From NCBI GenBank assembly GCA_017883965.1, contig JAFNKG010000019.1, positions 1 through 36,335 of the forward strand: a stretch of 36,335 nt of DNA, written 5' to 3'. The translations under genes were made by a program, and so were the position numbers. This DNA comes from Candidatus Methanophagales archaeon. GTDB lineage: Archaea; Halobacteriota; Syntropharchaeia; Alkanophagales; Methanospirareceae. Shown piece by piece: positions 12,490 to 21,536 of the stretch (position 1 is the stretch's first letter; each line of letters begins with the position of its first letter). The notes below the pieces were generated by a model. The model was not told the DNA's origin. It did not search any database and saw only the letters and a list, made by a program, of their open reading frames with translations.

Positions 12490-13447
12490 TAAATTAGTCT
12501 CAATCATCATCCCAACGAAGAACAACGGCGACATTATTGAGAAATGCTTGAGTTCGATTGAGGAGTTGGATTACCCAAAAGACGAAATCGAAATTATAAT
12601 TGTGGATGGGCATTCTACCGATGACACGGTAGAAATAGCAAAGAAATACGGTTGCAAAGTAGTTTATGAGGATGTAGGAACTCGTGGTGGTGCGTGCAAT
12701 GTTGGCATTAAAACCGCAAAAGGAGAATTTATCGCGTTTACGGATGCGGATTGCGTTGTCCCAAAAGACTGGCTTAAGAATCTTATTGAGCACTTTAACA
12801 GCGAAAAGATAGCATCTGTCGGTGGTCCAAACATAACACCAGAAGATGATACTGAGTTTGCCAAATGTGTTGGCGAAGTTTTGTTATTCTTGAGCAAGCC
12901 CGGATCGAGATATGGATTAGTCGCTGATAAAGTGACAGAAACATTCCATAACTCTGGCTGTAACGTTGCATACCGAAAAAAAGTAATAGAAGAAGCAGGT
13001 TGGTTTAACGAGAAATTAATTACCTGTGAGGATGAAGAACTGGATTACAGAATAATAGAGAAGGGATATAACATCTTATACACTCCAAAAGCAAAGGTTT
13101 ACCACTACCGGAGACCAACATGGAAGGGGTTTTTAAAGCAGGCATATAAATATGCAGTGGGGAGAATGCAGGCGATAAAACTATACTGGAAAATGGGAAA
13201 ATGGTATCATTACATAGTGCCTGCGCTTATTTTGGCAATTATCGTTCTTTTTGCATTGTCTCCTTTTAAGCCTGCTTCTCTTTTGGCAGCTTTTTCAATT
13301 TTAGTTATCGGCGGGATTGGAATAGGTTTGATGAGTTTGTATCTTGGTGCTAAAACGAAGATGAGCGACTTTTTGACGTATTGCGTGTTGATCGCGATAT
13401 GGTTCTGGGGCTCAGGATTTGGGTATTTCAGGGGGGTGGTGAAATGA
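12482..13447 (+). CDS. GT2 glycosyltransferase with C-terminal membrane segment
   Basis: A 321-aa GT-A enzyme. KLVSIIIPTKNNGDIIEKCL is the nucleotide-binding start, VDGHSTDDT follows, DAD at about 88-90 is the metal site, and CEDEELDYRI at about 180 is the acceptor-side ED motif. Residues ~240-310 hold two or three transmembrane helices. The GTG at 12482 is used because no ATG precedes the catalytic start. It overlaps the next gene by ATGA and is the first gene of the long plus-strand glycan operon. A copy of its last 43 nt lies at 4504-4546. Confidence 0.85.
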   Translation: MINKLVSIIIPTKNNGDIIEKCLSSIEELDYPKDEIEIIIVDGHSTDDTVEIAKKYGCKVVYEDVGTRGGACNVGIKTAKGEFIAFTDADCVVPKDWLKNLIEHFNSEKIASVGGPNITPEDDTEFAKCVGEVLLFLSKPGSRYGLVADKVTETFHNSGCNVAYRKKVIEEAGWFNEKLITCEDEELDYRIIEKGYNILYTPKAKVYHYRRPTWKGFLKQAYKYAVGRMQAIKLYWKMGKWYHYIVPALILAIIVLFALSPFKPASLLAAFSILVIGGIGIGLMSLYLGAKTKMSDFLTYCVLIAIWFWGSGFGYFRGVVK

Positions 13448-14826
13448 AAATTTTACTGCTTAATCCACCATACGTGCCAGAATTTATGCGATCTGCGAGA
13501 TGGGCAGCAGTTTCTATCTCTGGCAGCAACTGGTACCCAATATATCTGGCATACTGCACAGGCTTATTAGAAAAATACGGTCATAAAACAAAACTCGTAG
13601 ATGGACCTGTTGACAGGTTATCTCACGAGGATATTTTTAAGATAGCAAAGGATTTCTCGCCAGATGTAACCGTGCTTTATATCTCAGATAAAAGTTTGGA
13701 AAATGACATAACAATTGGCGAAAAAATAAAAGAATTAGCAGGGAGTTACATTATTTTGGCTGGTCCATGGTGTTCCATCTATCCAGATGAGATAATTAAA
13801 AAATCTAATAAGATAGATTCGCTTGCCATAGGCGAATTTGATTACACAGTTTTAGAACTTGCAGAAGGAAAACCAGGAAATATGATTGATGGATTGGTAT
13901 GGAAAAACAATGGCGAAGTTATACACAATCCACCAAGAAAGCCGCTAACTCCAGAACAGATAAATGAATTTCCATTCGTAACCGATGTTTATCGAAGGCA
14001 TTTAAATATTCGTAACTATTTTCAAGCACCGCACCGGCATCCTTTCGTAGACTTATTTACAGGTAGAGGATGTCCATGGGGCAAATGCACATTTTGTCTC
14101 TGGCCACATACGATTAACAAAGGCGCTCCATACCGCACAGGCGATATAAACAAAACTATAGAAGAGCTTGAATTTGTCAAAGAAAAAATTCCATTTGTAA
14201 AAGAGGTTTTCATACAGGACGATACATTACCAGCGTGGCGAGCAAGAGAACTATCCACAGCAATTATAGAAGCTGGTTTGGATATAACATGGTCGTGTTA
14301 TGCGAGATCCGATGCCACATACGATCTTGAAACGCTAAAACTGATGAAGGAGTCTGGATGCAGATGTCTTCATGTGGGCTATGAATCTTCAAATCCACAA
14401 ATATTGAAGAATATTAAAAAAGGAACTACGCCTAAAATAATGGAAAAATTCACGGAAATGACGAACAAAGTTGGGTTGGTAAACCATGCGGATTTTATCA
14501 TTGGACTACCTGGAGAAATAGTAGAAACGATAAAAGCAACAGTGGAATGGGCAAAGACGTTAAAAGTGGATTCTTATCAATTCACGGTACCAAAACCATA
14601 TCCAGAAACGCCATTTTATGAGTGGTTGGAAGAGAATGGTTATTTAAAAGATGGCTGGGCGAATTATCCACATTTATCTTCTGAAGATATTGAGAAGTGG
14701 ACGAAGTGGGCACTTCGACAAACTAATATGAATCCAAGATATTTAATAAGGATGCTAAGAAAGCCAAAGGAATGGAAGCGGCTGATAAGAAGTGCAAGGT
14801 ATGTTGTACCGAATGTGATGAGGTGA
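13444..14826 (+). CDS. B12-binding-type radical SAM protein
   Basis: A 460-aa protein. The N-terminal ~150 residues (MKILLLNPPYVP, LEKYGHKTKLVDG, YIILAGPWCSIYPDEI) have the B12-binding fold. The radical-SAM core starts with TGRGCPWGKCTFCLWPH, cluster cysteines C210, C215 and C218, i.e. CX4CX2C rather than CX3CX2C. HVGYESSNPQILKNIKKGTT is the usual glycine-rich strand. The C-terminus (YPHLSSEDIEKW ... NPRYLIRMLRK) resembles the five repeated tails in the patchwork. The reaction is unknown; in a glycan operon a sugar or lipid-carrier methylation or rearrangement is plausible. The ATG overlaps the GT2 stop. Confidence 0.85.
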   Translation: MKILLLNPPYVPEFMRSARWAAVSISGSNWYPIYLAYCTGLLEKYGHKTKLVDGPVDRLSHEDIFKIAKDFSPDVTVLYISDKSLENDITIGEKIKELAGSYIILAGPWCSIYPDEIIKKSNKIDSLAIGEFDYTVLELAEGKPGNMIDGLVWKNNGEVIHNPPRKPLTPEQINEFPFVTDVYRRHLNIRNYFQAPHRHPFVDLFTGRGCPWGKCTFCLWPHTINKGAPYRTGDINKTIEELEFVKEKIPFVKEVFIQDDTLPAWRARELSTAIIEAGLDITWSCYARSDATYDLETLKLMKESGCRCLHVGYESSNPQILKNIKKGTTPKIMEKFTEMTNKVGLVNHADFIIGLPGEIVETIKATVEWAKTLKVDSYQFTVPKPYPETPFYEWLEENGYLKDGWANYPHLSSEDIEKWTKWALRQTNMNPRYLIRMLRKPKEWKRLIRSARYVVPNVMR

Positions 14827-14838
14827 TGGTGTTAAAAA

Positions 14839-16095
14839 ATGAAGATATGCATGATTTGTCCTGAGATTGGAAATTCAGGAGGAAATGCCTTCATTGGAGG
14901 GCATGTAAATAATGCTGTGCAGTTATCAAAAGCATTATTTGATAGAGGACATGAAATAACAATTGTAACAACCCCTCATCGGCATCCTGATGATCAACCT
15001 AATGGGGGTTTAAAGTGGGCAGAAGTGGTATGTTTGCCAATTTCTGGAACGTATCCATCTATTAAATATGGCTTGGAGTTTACTTTTAAAACTTTACAAA
15101 GGATAAGGGAATTACACAAGATTAAGAAGTTTGATGTTATCCATGGACATTCTGGTTATTCGATGCTTGGTTTGATTACTGGTATTTCGAGTAAAATTGC
15201 AAGAGTTCCATCCATTCACAGTATTTATTCGCCAATACAGCCAATTGTCAGTCATAATACTGTCATGTTTTTTTCAAATAAAATTTTATCAAAGTTCTAT
15301 CTTTCGCAAGTTAATAAAATCATTGCGGTGACTGAAAATATTCAAAGATCTTTAATAGGGGCTGGGCTTCCAAAATATAAAATTGAAATGGTTCCACCCA
15401 GTATTGATACAAATATATATAATCCTTCTATATCCGGCGAGGACATGAGAAAATATATTGGCATTGATTTGGATCAGCCGTTGTTAGTATACGTGGGAAA
15501 TTTAACCAAAATAAAAGGAATTCATGTTTTAATCGAGGTTTTGAGAATCATAGTAAGACAATTTCCGAATATTAGACTTTTAATGGCTTTAAACATGCCT
15601 CTTAGCAAATATGAAGAAGAAGATTCTGTGGGACTTTATGATACGGAAAGAGATTTTAAAATCAAAGAGAAGATAAAATCGTATGGGTTAAATGATAATA
15701 TCATACCATTGGGAATTGTAAAGAATATGCCGCAAGTTATAGCTGCGAGTGATGTTTTTATAACGCCCTTTTTGAATACCGTTGGCGTTGTTGATTATCC
15801 AACATCTATGCTTGAAGCGATGGCTGTTGGAAAGCCTATAATTGCTACGAAAGTTGGAGGGATCCCCGAAATAATTAAACATAAGAAAAGTGGGATATTG
15901 GTTGAACCAAATAATGTGGATGAACTGGTGGCGGCGATATTGTATATGCTTAACAATAAAGAAGAAGCTAAAAATATGGGTAAAGAAGGTGCGAAAACGA
16001 TATCTGAAAATTTTAGATTGGAAATAGTAGTGGATGAGTTAGAAAGAATATATGAGGTGGTGATTTCGAATTATAGTAGCAATAGAAGGTATTGA
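14839..16095 (+). CDS. GT4 glycosyltransferase
   Basis: A 418-aa GT-B enzyme of the GT4 family. GGHVNNAVQLSKALFDRGHE is the N-terminal acceptor-domain start, and LVYVGNLTKIKGIHVLIEVL opens the donor domain. PTSMLEAMAVGKPIIATKVG then GIPEII at about 325-350 is the EX7E-type donor site. Retaining transfer of a hexose from a nucleotide sugar is expected. GAGGTGATGG lies about 10 nt before the ATG. Its end overlaps the next gene. Confidence 0.9.
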   Translation: MKICMICPEIGNSGGNAFIGGHVNNAVQLSKALFDRGHEITIVTTPHRHPDDQPNGGLKWAEVVCLPISGTYPSIKYGLEFTFKTLQRIRELHKIKKFDVIHGHSGYSMLGLITGISSKIARVPSIHSIYSPIQPIVSHNTVMFFSNKILSKFYLSQVNKIIAVTENIQRSLIGAGLPKYKIEMVPPSIDTNIYNPSISGEDMRKYIGIDLDQPLLVYVGNLTKIKGIHVLIEVLRIIVRQFPNIRLLMALNMPLSKYEEEDSVGLYDTERDFKIKEKIKSYGLNDNIIPLGIVKNMPQVIAASDVFITPFLNTVGVVDYPTSMLEAMAVGKPIIATKVGGIPEIIKHKKSGILVEPNNVDELVAAILYMLNNKEEAKNMGKEGAKTISENFRLEIVVDELERIYEVVISNYSSNRRY

Positions 16096-16696
16096 TGGAT
16101 GTGGAAAAACGACACAAGCGAAGATGCTCGTTGACAGATTAAATATGAACGGATATGAAACTACGTATGTTCGACCTATTTATGTCCTTTTAAACTTAAT
16201 TCGGTTAGGGGGGGCGGATAAAAATTCAGTTAGTCCAAGAAGAACTCGTGTGTCTAAGATTTCAAATAAAAAATCATTCTATTCTATCATACGAAGAGTG
16301 TTAATGGGTTTGTTGGGTTATCCATACGCATTAGCAACTTACATGTTCATGAAATTTCATTACAGAAATAAACTAATAGTGTGCGATAGATACTTCTACC
16401 AGTTTTTCTTTGACTTATTTTGGGAGAGGAGTGAAACTATAATCAAATTTCTTCCAAAAGCGGACATAACTTTTTTCTTGGATGGCGACTTTGACCTTTT
16501 TTATTCGCGAATGGACAACTCGTTTGATGCATCCGTTGGTAAGGATTACTATACATATATCCTCAATTTATACAGAAGAATAGCTCAAAAATATGGTTTC
16601 ATTCAAATTGATGCTAACCTTAATAAAGAAGCAATTAATGATGTAATGTTTATGCATTTAACAAAAGAGATGAATGGAGGAAGGGGTTATGAATAA
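16070..16696 (+). CDS. Thymidylate-kinase-like protein with non-AUG start
   Basis: A ~208-aa P-loop kinase. IIVAIEGIDGCGKTTQAKML holds the Walker A loop (about residues 7-15), CDRYFYQ at about 105-110 is the DRY motif, and ADITFFLDGDFDLFYSRM follows. The P-loop lies upstream of the first ATG (16124), and between that ATG and the in-frame stop at 16061 there is no ATG, GTG or TTG. The best start is ATT 16070 (or ATA 16073), 6-10 nt after GAGGTGGTGA. TMK-like proteins in glycan clusters may act on a sugar nucleotide or lipid precursor rather than dTMP. Confidence 0.75.
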   Translation: MIVAIEGIDGCGKTTQAKMLVDRLNMNGYETTYVRPIYVLLNLIRLGGADKNSVSPRRTRVSKISNKKSFYSIIRRVLMGLLGYPYALATYMFMKFHYRNKLIVCDRYFYQFFFDLFWERSETIIKFLPKADITFFLDGDFDLFYSRMDNSFDASVGKDYYTYILNLYRRIAQKYGFIQIDANLNKEAINDVMFMHLTKEMNGGRGYE

Positions 16697-17723
16697 GTTG
16701 GACTCGATGAAAGTTGTATTGTCTGTCGTAGATCCTGAATATCCTGCAAAAGTTGATACTGATAGACTTGAAAAAGATGAAAAATTGTTTAAATCCACAG
16801 TAAAATTGGCTGAGAAGAATGGGCTTTACTATTATTTCATTCTTAGGCTAAAAGAATTGAATATAGACTTGTCGTTTTTGGAAGAAGAGCGTTGGGATAA
16901 GGAAGCCAAAAAATTGTCAGAATTGAAAGAAACCATAATGCTCTTGAACAAAGTATCAAATGATTATGGAATAGATTATATTCTAATTAAATCATGCAAT
17001 GCAATACCACATATTCCAAGAGATATGGATATTTTTGTGCACAGGGGAGAGAAAAGAAAAATTATCGAAGCACTTGAGAATAAAGGTATGAAATGTGTGC
17101 GTTCAGATATTGCCCAGACCACATTAAAAAAAGAAAAGCATATAGAGACGGATATTTACACCGGAATACGCTACTTTGCAGTAGAATTTCTGGATGATAG
17201 TTTTTTGTGGAACTCAAATGTTAAGAGCAAAATATTTGGAATAGAGTATCCCGGTTTGAATGCAGAAGCGGATTTTCTCCTTACACTTATCCACAGCCTA
17301 TTTGGTCACAGGGTTATAACATTACTGGATTTTTTACACATAAAATCACTTAGAGATAACATCCGAGATATTGACTTATGCAGAAAATATGCGTATGAAA
17401 AAGGTTGGGGATCTGTGTTTGATTTGGTCTTAAATGAGTTAGATACCCTTCATAGAAGAATTTACAAGGAGGAAGAGGTGGTTCATTTTCCCTACCTACT
17501 TGGTACAAATTTCATTTTGAAATGCGTTTCAATAGTTGATGGATTGTATATGAGCACATCCAACAAAATATTCCTGCGTATATCTCTCATTTTGGATAAG
17601 GTTATTTATGGATTAAAGGATTCTGTATTATACAATTTGTTGAAGGATTTTGAACCAGCCAGAAAATTTTTGCTTTCTGTAATTATTTGGTTCGAGCAGC
17701 ACGGGAGGATAAAAACAGCATAG
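16689..17723 (+). CDS. NTP_transf_5-like nucleotidyltransferase
   Basis: A 344-aa protein. IDYILIKSCNAIPHIPRDMD then IFVHRG at about 95-120 is the catalytic pattern with D112 and D114 as metal ligands; the C-terminal two thirds are helical. It resembles the uncharacterised nucleotidyltransferase family found in surface-polysaccharide loci. I chose ATG 16689 because GGAGG lies 8-13 nt upstream; an ATG at 16674 would add 5 residues. It overlaps the kinase by 8 nt. Its 3' end is partly repeated at 18898-19047. Confidence 0.7.
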   Translation: MNKLDSMKVVLSVVDPEYPAKVDTDRLEKDEKLFKSTVKLAEKNGLYYYFILRLKELNIDLSFLEEERWDKEAKKLSELKETIMLLNKVSNDYGIDYILIKSCNAIPHIPRDMDIFVHRGEKRKIIEALENKGMKCVRSDIAQTTLKKEKHIETDIYTGIRYFAVEFLDDSFLWNSNVKSKIFGIEYPGLNAEADFLLTLIHSLFGHRVITLLDFLHIKSLRDNIRDIDLCRKYAYEKGWGSVFDLVLNELDTLHRRIYKEEEVVHFPYLLGTNFILKCVSIVDGLYMSTSNKIFLRISLILDKVIYGLKDSVLYNLLKDFEPARKFLLSVIIWFEQHGRIKTA

Positions 17724-17733
17724 AGGTGAGGGT

Positions 17734-17847
17734 ATGAGAATAATACAAGTATGCGGAAGATTTTTGTGTCAAAAGGTGAACTCGAAAATCATGGACTTAT
17801 TCACTCAGATATCACTTCAATACCGAATTTATTCAGGTTTAGTTTAG
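17734..17847 (+). pseudogene. GT4 head fragment
   Basis: After GAGGTGAGGGT, an ATG opens MRIIQVCGRF, very close to MKIIQVCPKF, the start of the intact GT4 at 19044. It then diverges and stops after 37 codons. Together with the NTase 3'-end copy at 18898-19047 it brackets the pyruvyl transferase gene. Confidence 0.65.
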
Positions 17848-17857
17848 GTGATTAACT

Positions 17858-18838
17858 ATGAAGCAAAAAAACACTATTATGTTATGGGGAGGAAACTGGA
17901 CTCGTAACATTGGAGACGCTTTTATAGATCTTGGCGCATTATATGCACTAAAGCACGCTTCAGAAAGTAACGTCATTTTATCTAGCTTTATGCCCAGTTG
18001 GTTTTTATCTCGGGGTTGTTTATCTTATCCTGAACAAATATTAGGTGGAGTAATAATAGACAAAACAAATAACTTACTTGATGTTAGGGGATTTGTAAAT
18101 TCAGACTATAATGTAATGTGCGGAGTAAAGTTAGCAGATCATTGGTGGGAGAGATGTTTTTTTGACAAAAAATTACAATTTGAGAAAAAAGATACGAAAA
18201 TAATTATCATTGGTGGTGGGGGTCTTCTGTATACCAGAGAAGAGTTTGAGAAAGTTAGAGATTATTTAAATAAAATAAATTTATATGCGTTCATCTCCAG
18301 AGATGAGAAAGTATTTAAAGAATATGAAGGCATTGCAGAGCACTCATTCAATGGATTGGATTGTGCTTTTTTTGCAAGTGATTACATTAACCCTCCCAGC
18401 CTTAGTATATCTGAGTATATAACTTTCACGTTTGATAGAATCAAAAAAGAGCCCGAGTTGAATAATACGGGGGGGAAAATTATTAGAACCCATCATTCGT
18501 GTTGGACTCAAAGTGGTCTTCTAAGAAGAATAGTGTATAATTATATCTTGTCTAAACAAGGTTTCAATAAAAAGAACACCTTGATTTCAGACTTACCACA
18601 GGATTATTTAACCATATATGCTAATACTGAGGAGACTCACTCAGATAGAGTGCATGCATGCGTTCCCACTCTTGCTTTTGGAAAACCTGCTAAGCTTTAT
18701 AGAGAGACAACTAGGGCCCTCCTTTTTGATAGGGTAAATGCAGGCTCAGTAAAAACCCAATTAACTTACCCAGACATGAAAAAGATAAAAAAGGAAAAAG
18801 AACGGGAAATAAGATTTTTATCAGAAATTTTGGACTGA
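17858..18838 (+). CDS. Polysaccharide pyruvyl transferase family protein
   Basis: A 326-aa protein of the PS_pyruv_trans/CsaB-WcaK fold. MLWGGNWTRNIGDAFIDLGA at the N-terminus, IIIIGGGGLLYT near 120, and HSDRVHACVPTLAFGKPAKL near the C-terminus (the RHA/H motif of the family) identify it. By family it adds a ketal pyruvate from phosphoenolpyruvate to a sugar in the glycan. AGGTGAT lies about 10 nt before the ATG. It has no overlap with its neighbours and is flanked by gene fragments, which suggests a late arrival. Confidence 0.8.
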   Translation: MKQKNTIMLWGGNWTRNIGDAFIDLGALYALKHASESNVILSSFMPSWFLSRGCLSYPEQILGGVIIDKTNNLLDVRGFVNSDYNVMCGVKLADHWWERCFFDKKLQFEKKDTKIIIIGGGGLLYTREEFEKVRDYLNKINLYAFISRDEKVFKEYEGIAEHSFNGLDCAFFASDYINPPSLSISEYITFTFDRIKKEPELNNTGGKIIRTHHSCWTQSGLLRRIVYNYILSKQGFNKKNTLISDLPQDYLTIYANTEETHSDRVHACVPTLAFGKPAKLYRETTRALLFDRVNAGSVKTQLTYPDMKKIKKEKEREIRFLSEILD

Positions 18839-18897
18839 TTTAATATGAGTGGAATAAGAGAATTAGAAAAAGAATCAAGATATTTAATTAGGTAAAG

Positions 18898-19047
18898 ATG
18901 TATAACACGATGAAAAGGAAATTAGAACAGGGTTTAAAAGAAGAAATAAATGCGCTTATTAAGGGGTTATTCCATGATCTTGGAGAAACGGGAATTTTGA
19001 TTTCTGCAATCACGTGGTTAGAGCAGCGCGGGAGGATAAAAAGATGA
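18898..19047 (+). pseudogene. Copy of the nucleotidyltransferase 3' end
   Basis: A 49-codon frame ends ILISAITWLEQRGRIKR, against FLLSVIIWFEQHGRIKTA at the end of the NTase at 16689-17723. The DNA TTTCTGNAAT...GAGCAGC-CGGGAGGATAAAAA is shared. It overlaps by ATGA the GT4 start at 19044. A preceding 16-codon frame (18845-18895) is probably another scrap. Confidence 0.6.
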
Positions 19048-20237
19048 AGATAATTCAAGTATGTCCCAAATTTCCGCCATCAATCAGTGGACTTGGAAAT
19101 CATGTTTATAATCTCTCGTACGAATTGAGTTTACGAGGGCATCAGGTAACAGTCCTTACTTCAAATAGAAACAATATTGGTCTTTTCAAAATTTCTAGGG
19201 CGGGCAAACCGTATGAAAAGATAACAGATAATTTTGAGGTATATAGGCTCAAAGCATATCCTCCGGGGATTCCATATGCGGATACATACGGAATTGTTCC
19301 TTCCCTGATTAAAAAATTAATGAAATTAAATCCCGATATAATTCACATACAGTCGTACATGCGTATTCATTCGGATATCACGTCTATACTCGGTAGGATG
19401 AGGAGTATCCCGTCTATCCTTACGGTGCATTCCTTCGGTGATATACCTTTGCGTCCTCATCTGGGACCATTAATGAAATTTTATAACCATACATTAGGAA
19501 AAATGGATCTAAAATTTGCAAGTAAAATTATTGTATTAACCTCCAATGCTGCCGAATATATTTCGCAATTTGGTTGTGACAAAGAAAAAATTTGTATTAT
19601 TCCAAATGGTGTTAACTGTGATGACTTCTTAAATATGCCATCGCCTTGGATTTTTAAGAAGGATAATAAAATCGATGGAAAAGTAGTTCTGTTTGTTGGA
19701 GCTCTCATATCAGGAAAAGGTGTTCAATATCTAATTAAAGCAATGCCTCAAGTATTACAAGAATGTCCTAATATAGTTCTTATTATCACTGGCGGAGATG
19801 GGGGTTTTCAGGATTACCTAATAAGATTATCCAAAAAAGTAGGAATAGAAAATAAAGTGTTATTTACCGGACCTTTATATAACAAAAAGTTATTAGAAGC
19901 TTACAGCGCATGTGATGTTTTCGTCCTTCCTTCAAAACGTGAAGGCCTTCCAACCGTAATTTTAGAGGCTATGGCTTCTGAAAAACCTGTTGTAGCTACG
20001 AATGTGGGGGGCAATCCCGAGGTCATAGAAGATGGAATTAATGGCTTTTTAGTAGAATATGGAGATGAAATGAAACTTGCAGAAAAGATAATTTATCTAT
20101 TAAAACATGAAGATATAAGAGAAAAGATGGGAAAGAACGGAAGGAAGAAAGTTAAAGATTATTCTTGGAAACTGATTGCAGAGGAGACCGAGAAGGTTTA
20201 TAATGAGGTGATAAATGGCTATTATGACCAGCGATAA
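19044..20237 (+). CDS. GT4 glycosyltransferase
   Basis: A 397-aa GT-B enzyme. MKIIQVCPKFPPSISGLGNH then VYNLSYELSLRGHQVTVLTS is the acceptor half, and VLFVGALISGKGVQYLIKAM begins the donor half. PSKREGLPTVILEAMASEKP then VVATNVGGNPEVI holds the EX7E motif. The frame is open from 19014, but the ATG at 19044 is preceded by GGGAGG and gives the standard GT4 start. It overlaps the next gene by 23 nt. Confidence 0.9.
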   Translation: MKIIQVCPKFPPSISGLGNHVYNLSYELSLRGHQVTVLTSNRNNIGLFKISRAGKPYEKITDNFEVYRLKAYPPGIPYADTYGIVPSLIKKLMKLNPDIIHIQSYMRIHSDITSILGRMRSIPSILTVHSFGDIPLRPHLGPLMKFYNHTLGKMDLKFASKIIVLTSNAAEYISQFGCDKEKICIIPNGVNCDDFLNMPSPWIFKKDNKIDGKVVLFVGALISGKGVQYLIKAMPQVLQECPNIVLIITGGDGGFQDYLIRLSKKVGIENKVLFTGPLYNKKLLEAYSACDVFVLPSKREGLPTVILEAMASEKPVVATNVGGNPEVIEDGINGFLVEYGDEMKLAEKIIYLLKHEDIREKMGKNGRKKVKDYSWKLIAEETEKVYNEVINGYYDQR

Positions 20238-21519
20238 CCTACCATTACAAAACCCAACAATCAACGAAGTTGTAATAAACGATCTCTGCACAGGATGTGG
20301 AACTTGCGTAAGCATCTGTCCAAATGAAGCGATAGAACTTACCGTAGATGGGAAAAAAGCTATCTACATACCAAAACTAAATGAAGACAAATGTAATAAC
20401 TGTGGAGTTTGCTATAAAAGCTGCTCTGGACATTCTGTCAATTTTAAAAAGTTGAACTTGGAAATATTTGGAAAAGAGCCTGATAATGTTTTACTTGGAA
20501 GTTATATTGATTGTTATACCGGACATGCAACCGATTATGATATAAGATATAATGCTGCATCCGGCGGTCTCGTTACACAGTTACTAATTTTTGCATTGGA
20601 AGAAGGAATTATAGACGGTGCACTGGTAACAAAGATGAGCAAAGAACATCCTTTAGAGCCAGAACCATTCATAGCAAGAACCAAAGAAGAGATAATAGAA
20701 GCATCAAAGTCTAAATATTGTCCCGTGCCAGCAAATATTGCATTAAAGGAGATTTTAGAATCGAAAGAAGATGAGAAGTTTGCAGTTGTTGGCTTACCCT
20801 GTCATATTCATGGAATAAGAAAGGCGGAATTGATTAATAATGGATTGAAAGAGAAGATAATTCTCCACGCGGGTATTTTCTGCGTACATACCATTAATTT
20901 TTCGGGAAGTGAATTCCTGCTTCAAAGATTGAAAATTGAAAGAAACGAGGTTAAAAAAATGAATTATCGTGGCGAAGGATGGCCAGGCAGCATGTTGATC
21001 GAGTTAAAAAGCGGTGATAAGATGTTTATTCAAATATCAGAATATTATGATACAAGATTTGGGTCGTTTATTCCTACGCGCTGCACTCTATGTAGTGATC
21101 ATGCTTGCGAACTGGCTGATATTTCATTTGGAGATGCGTGGCTGCCTGAATTGGCAAATGATATACTAGGTAAATCGATAATTATTTCTAGAAATGAACT
21201 TACAGAAGAAATTTTGCAAAGTATGGTATCGAGAAAAATAATAGAGCTAAACGAAATAGATAGTGGCAAATTGGCACAGTCACAGGGGATGTTACGCTTC
21301 AAAAAAAATCGGTTAAAGACGCGTATCTTTTTCTTCAAACTATTCGGTAAGAAAATACCAAGTTATAATCAAAAACTTCCGAGACCAAAACATAGAGATT
21401 ACTTAATGGCAATGTGGCTATATCTTTGGATATTTATCGCGTCCAAAAGATATTTATGGGGTTTATTTACTATTAAGATATGGATGGCGAAGTGGATAAG
21501 TTATTTTAGATTAATTTAG
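20215..21519 (+). CDS. F420 hydrogenase/dehydrogenase beta-subunit-like protein
   Basis: A 434-aa protein. Two ferredoxin-type clusters come first (C25-C28-C31-C35 and C60-C63-C66-C70). They are followed by the FrhB/FdhB flavin domain: YNAASGGLVTQLLIFALEEG, KSKYCPVPANIALKEIL, VGLPCHIHGIRKAEL, and TRCTLCSDHACELADISFGD, a further cysteine cluster. It would pass electrons between F420 (or ferredoxin) and a substrate via FAD. It sits next to pyruvyl transferases as in many bacterial and archaeal surface-glycan loci, so it probably reduces a glycan or lipid intermediate rather than serving energy metabolism. GAGGTGATAA precedes the ATG. Confidence 0.85.
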   Translation: MAIMTSDNLPLQNPTINEVVINDLCTGCGTCVSICPNEAIELTVDGKKAIYIPKLNEDKCNNCGVCYKSCSGHSVNFKKLNLEIFGKEPDNVLLGSYIDCYTGHATDYDIRYNAASGGLVTQLLIFALEEGIIDGALVTKMSKEHPLEPEPFIARTKEEIIEASKSKYCPVPANIALKEILESKEDEKFAVVGLPCHIHGIRKAELINNGLKEKIILHAGIFCVHTINFSGSEFLLQRLKIERNEVKKMNYRGEGWPGSMLIELKSGDKMFIQISEYYDTRFGSFIPTRCTLCSDHACELADISFGDAWLPELANDILGKSIIISRNELTEEILQSMVSRKIIELNEIDSGKLAQSQGMLRFKKNRLKTRIFFFKLFGKKIPSYNQKLPRPKHRDYLMAMWLYLWIFIASKRYLWGLFTIKIWMAKWISYFRLI

Positions 21520-21536
21520 ATATAAGGGATACAGAA

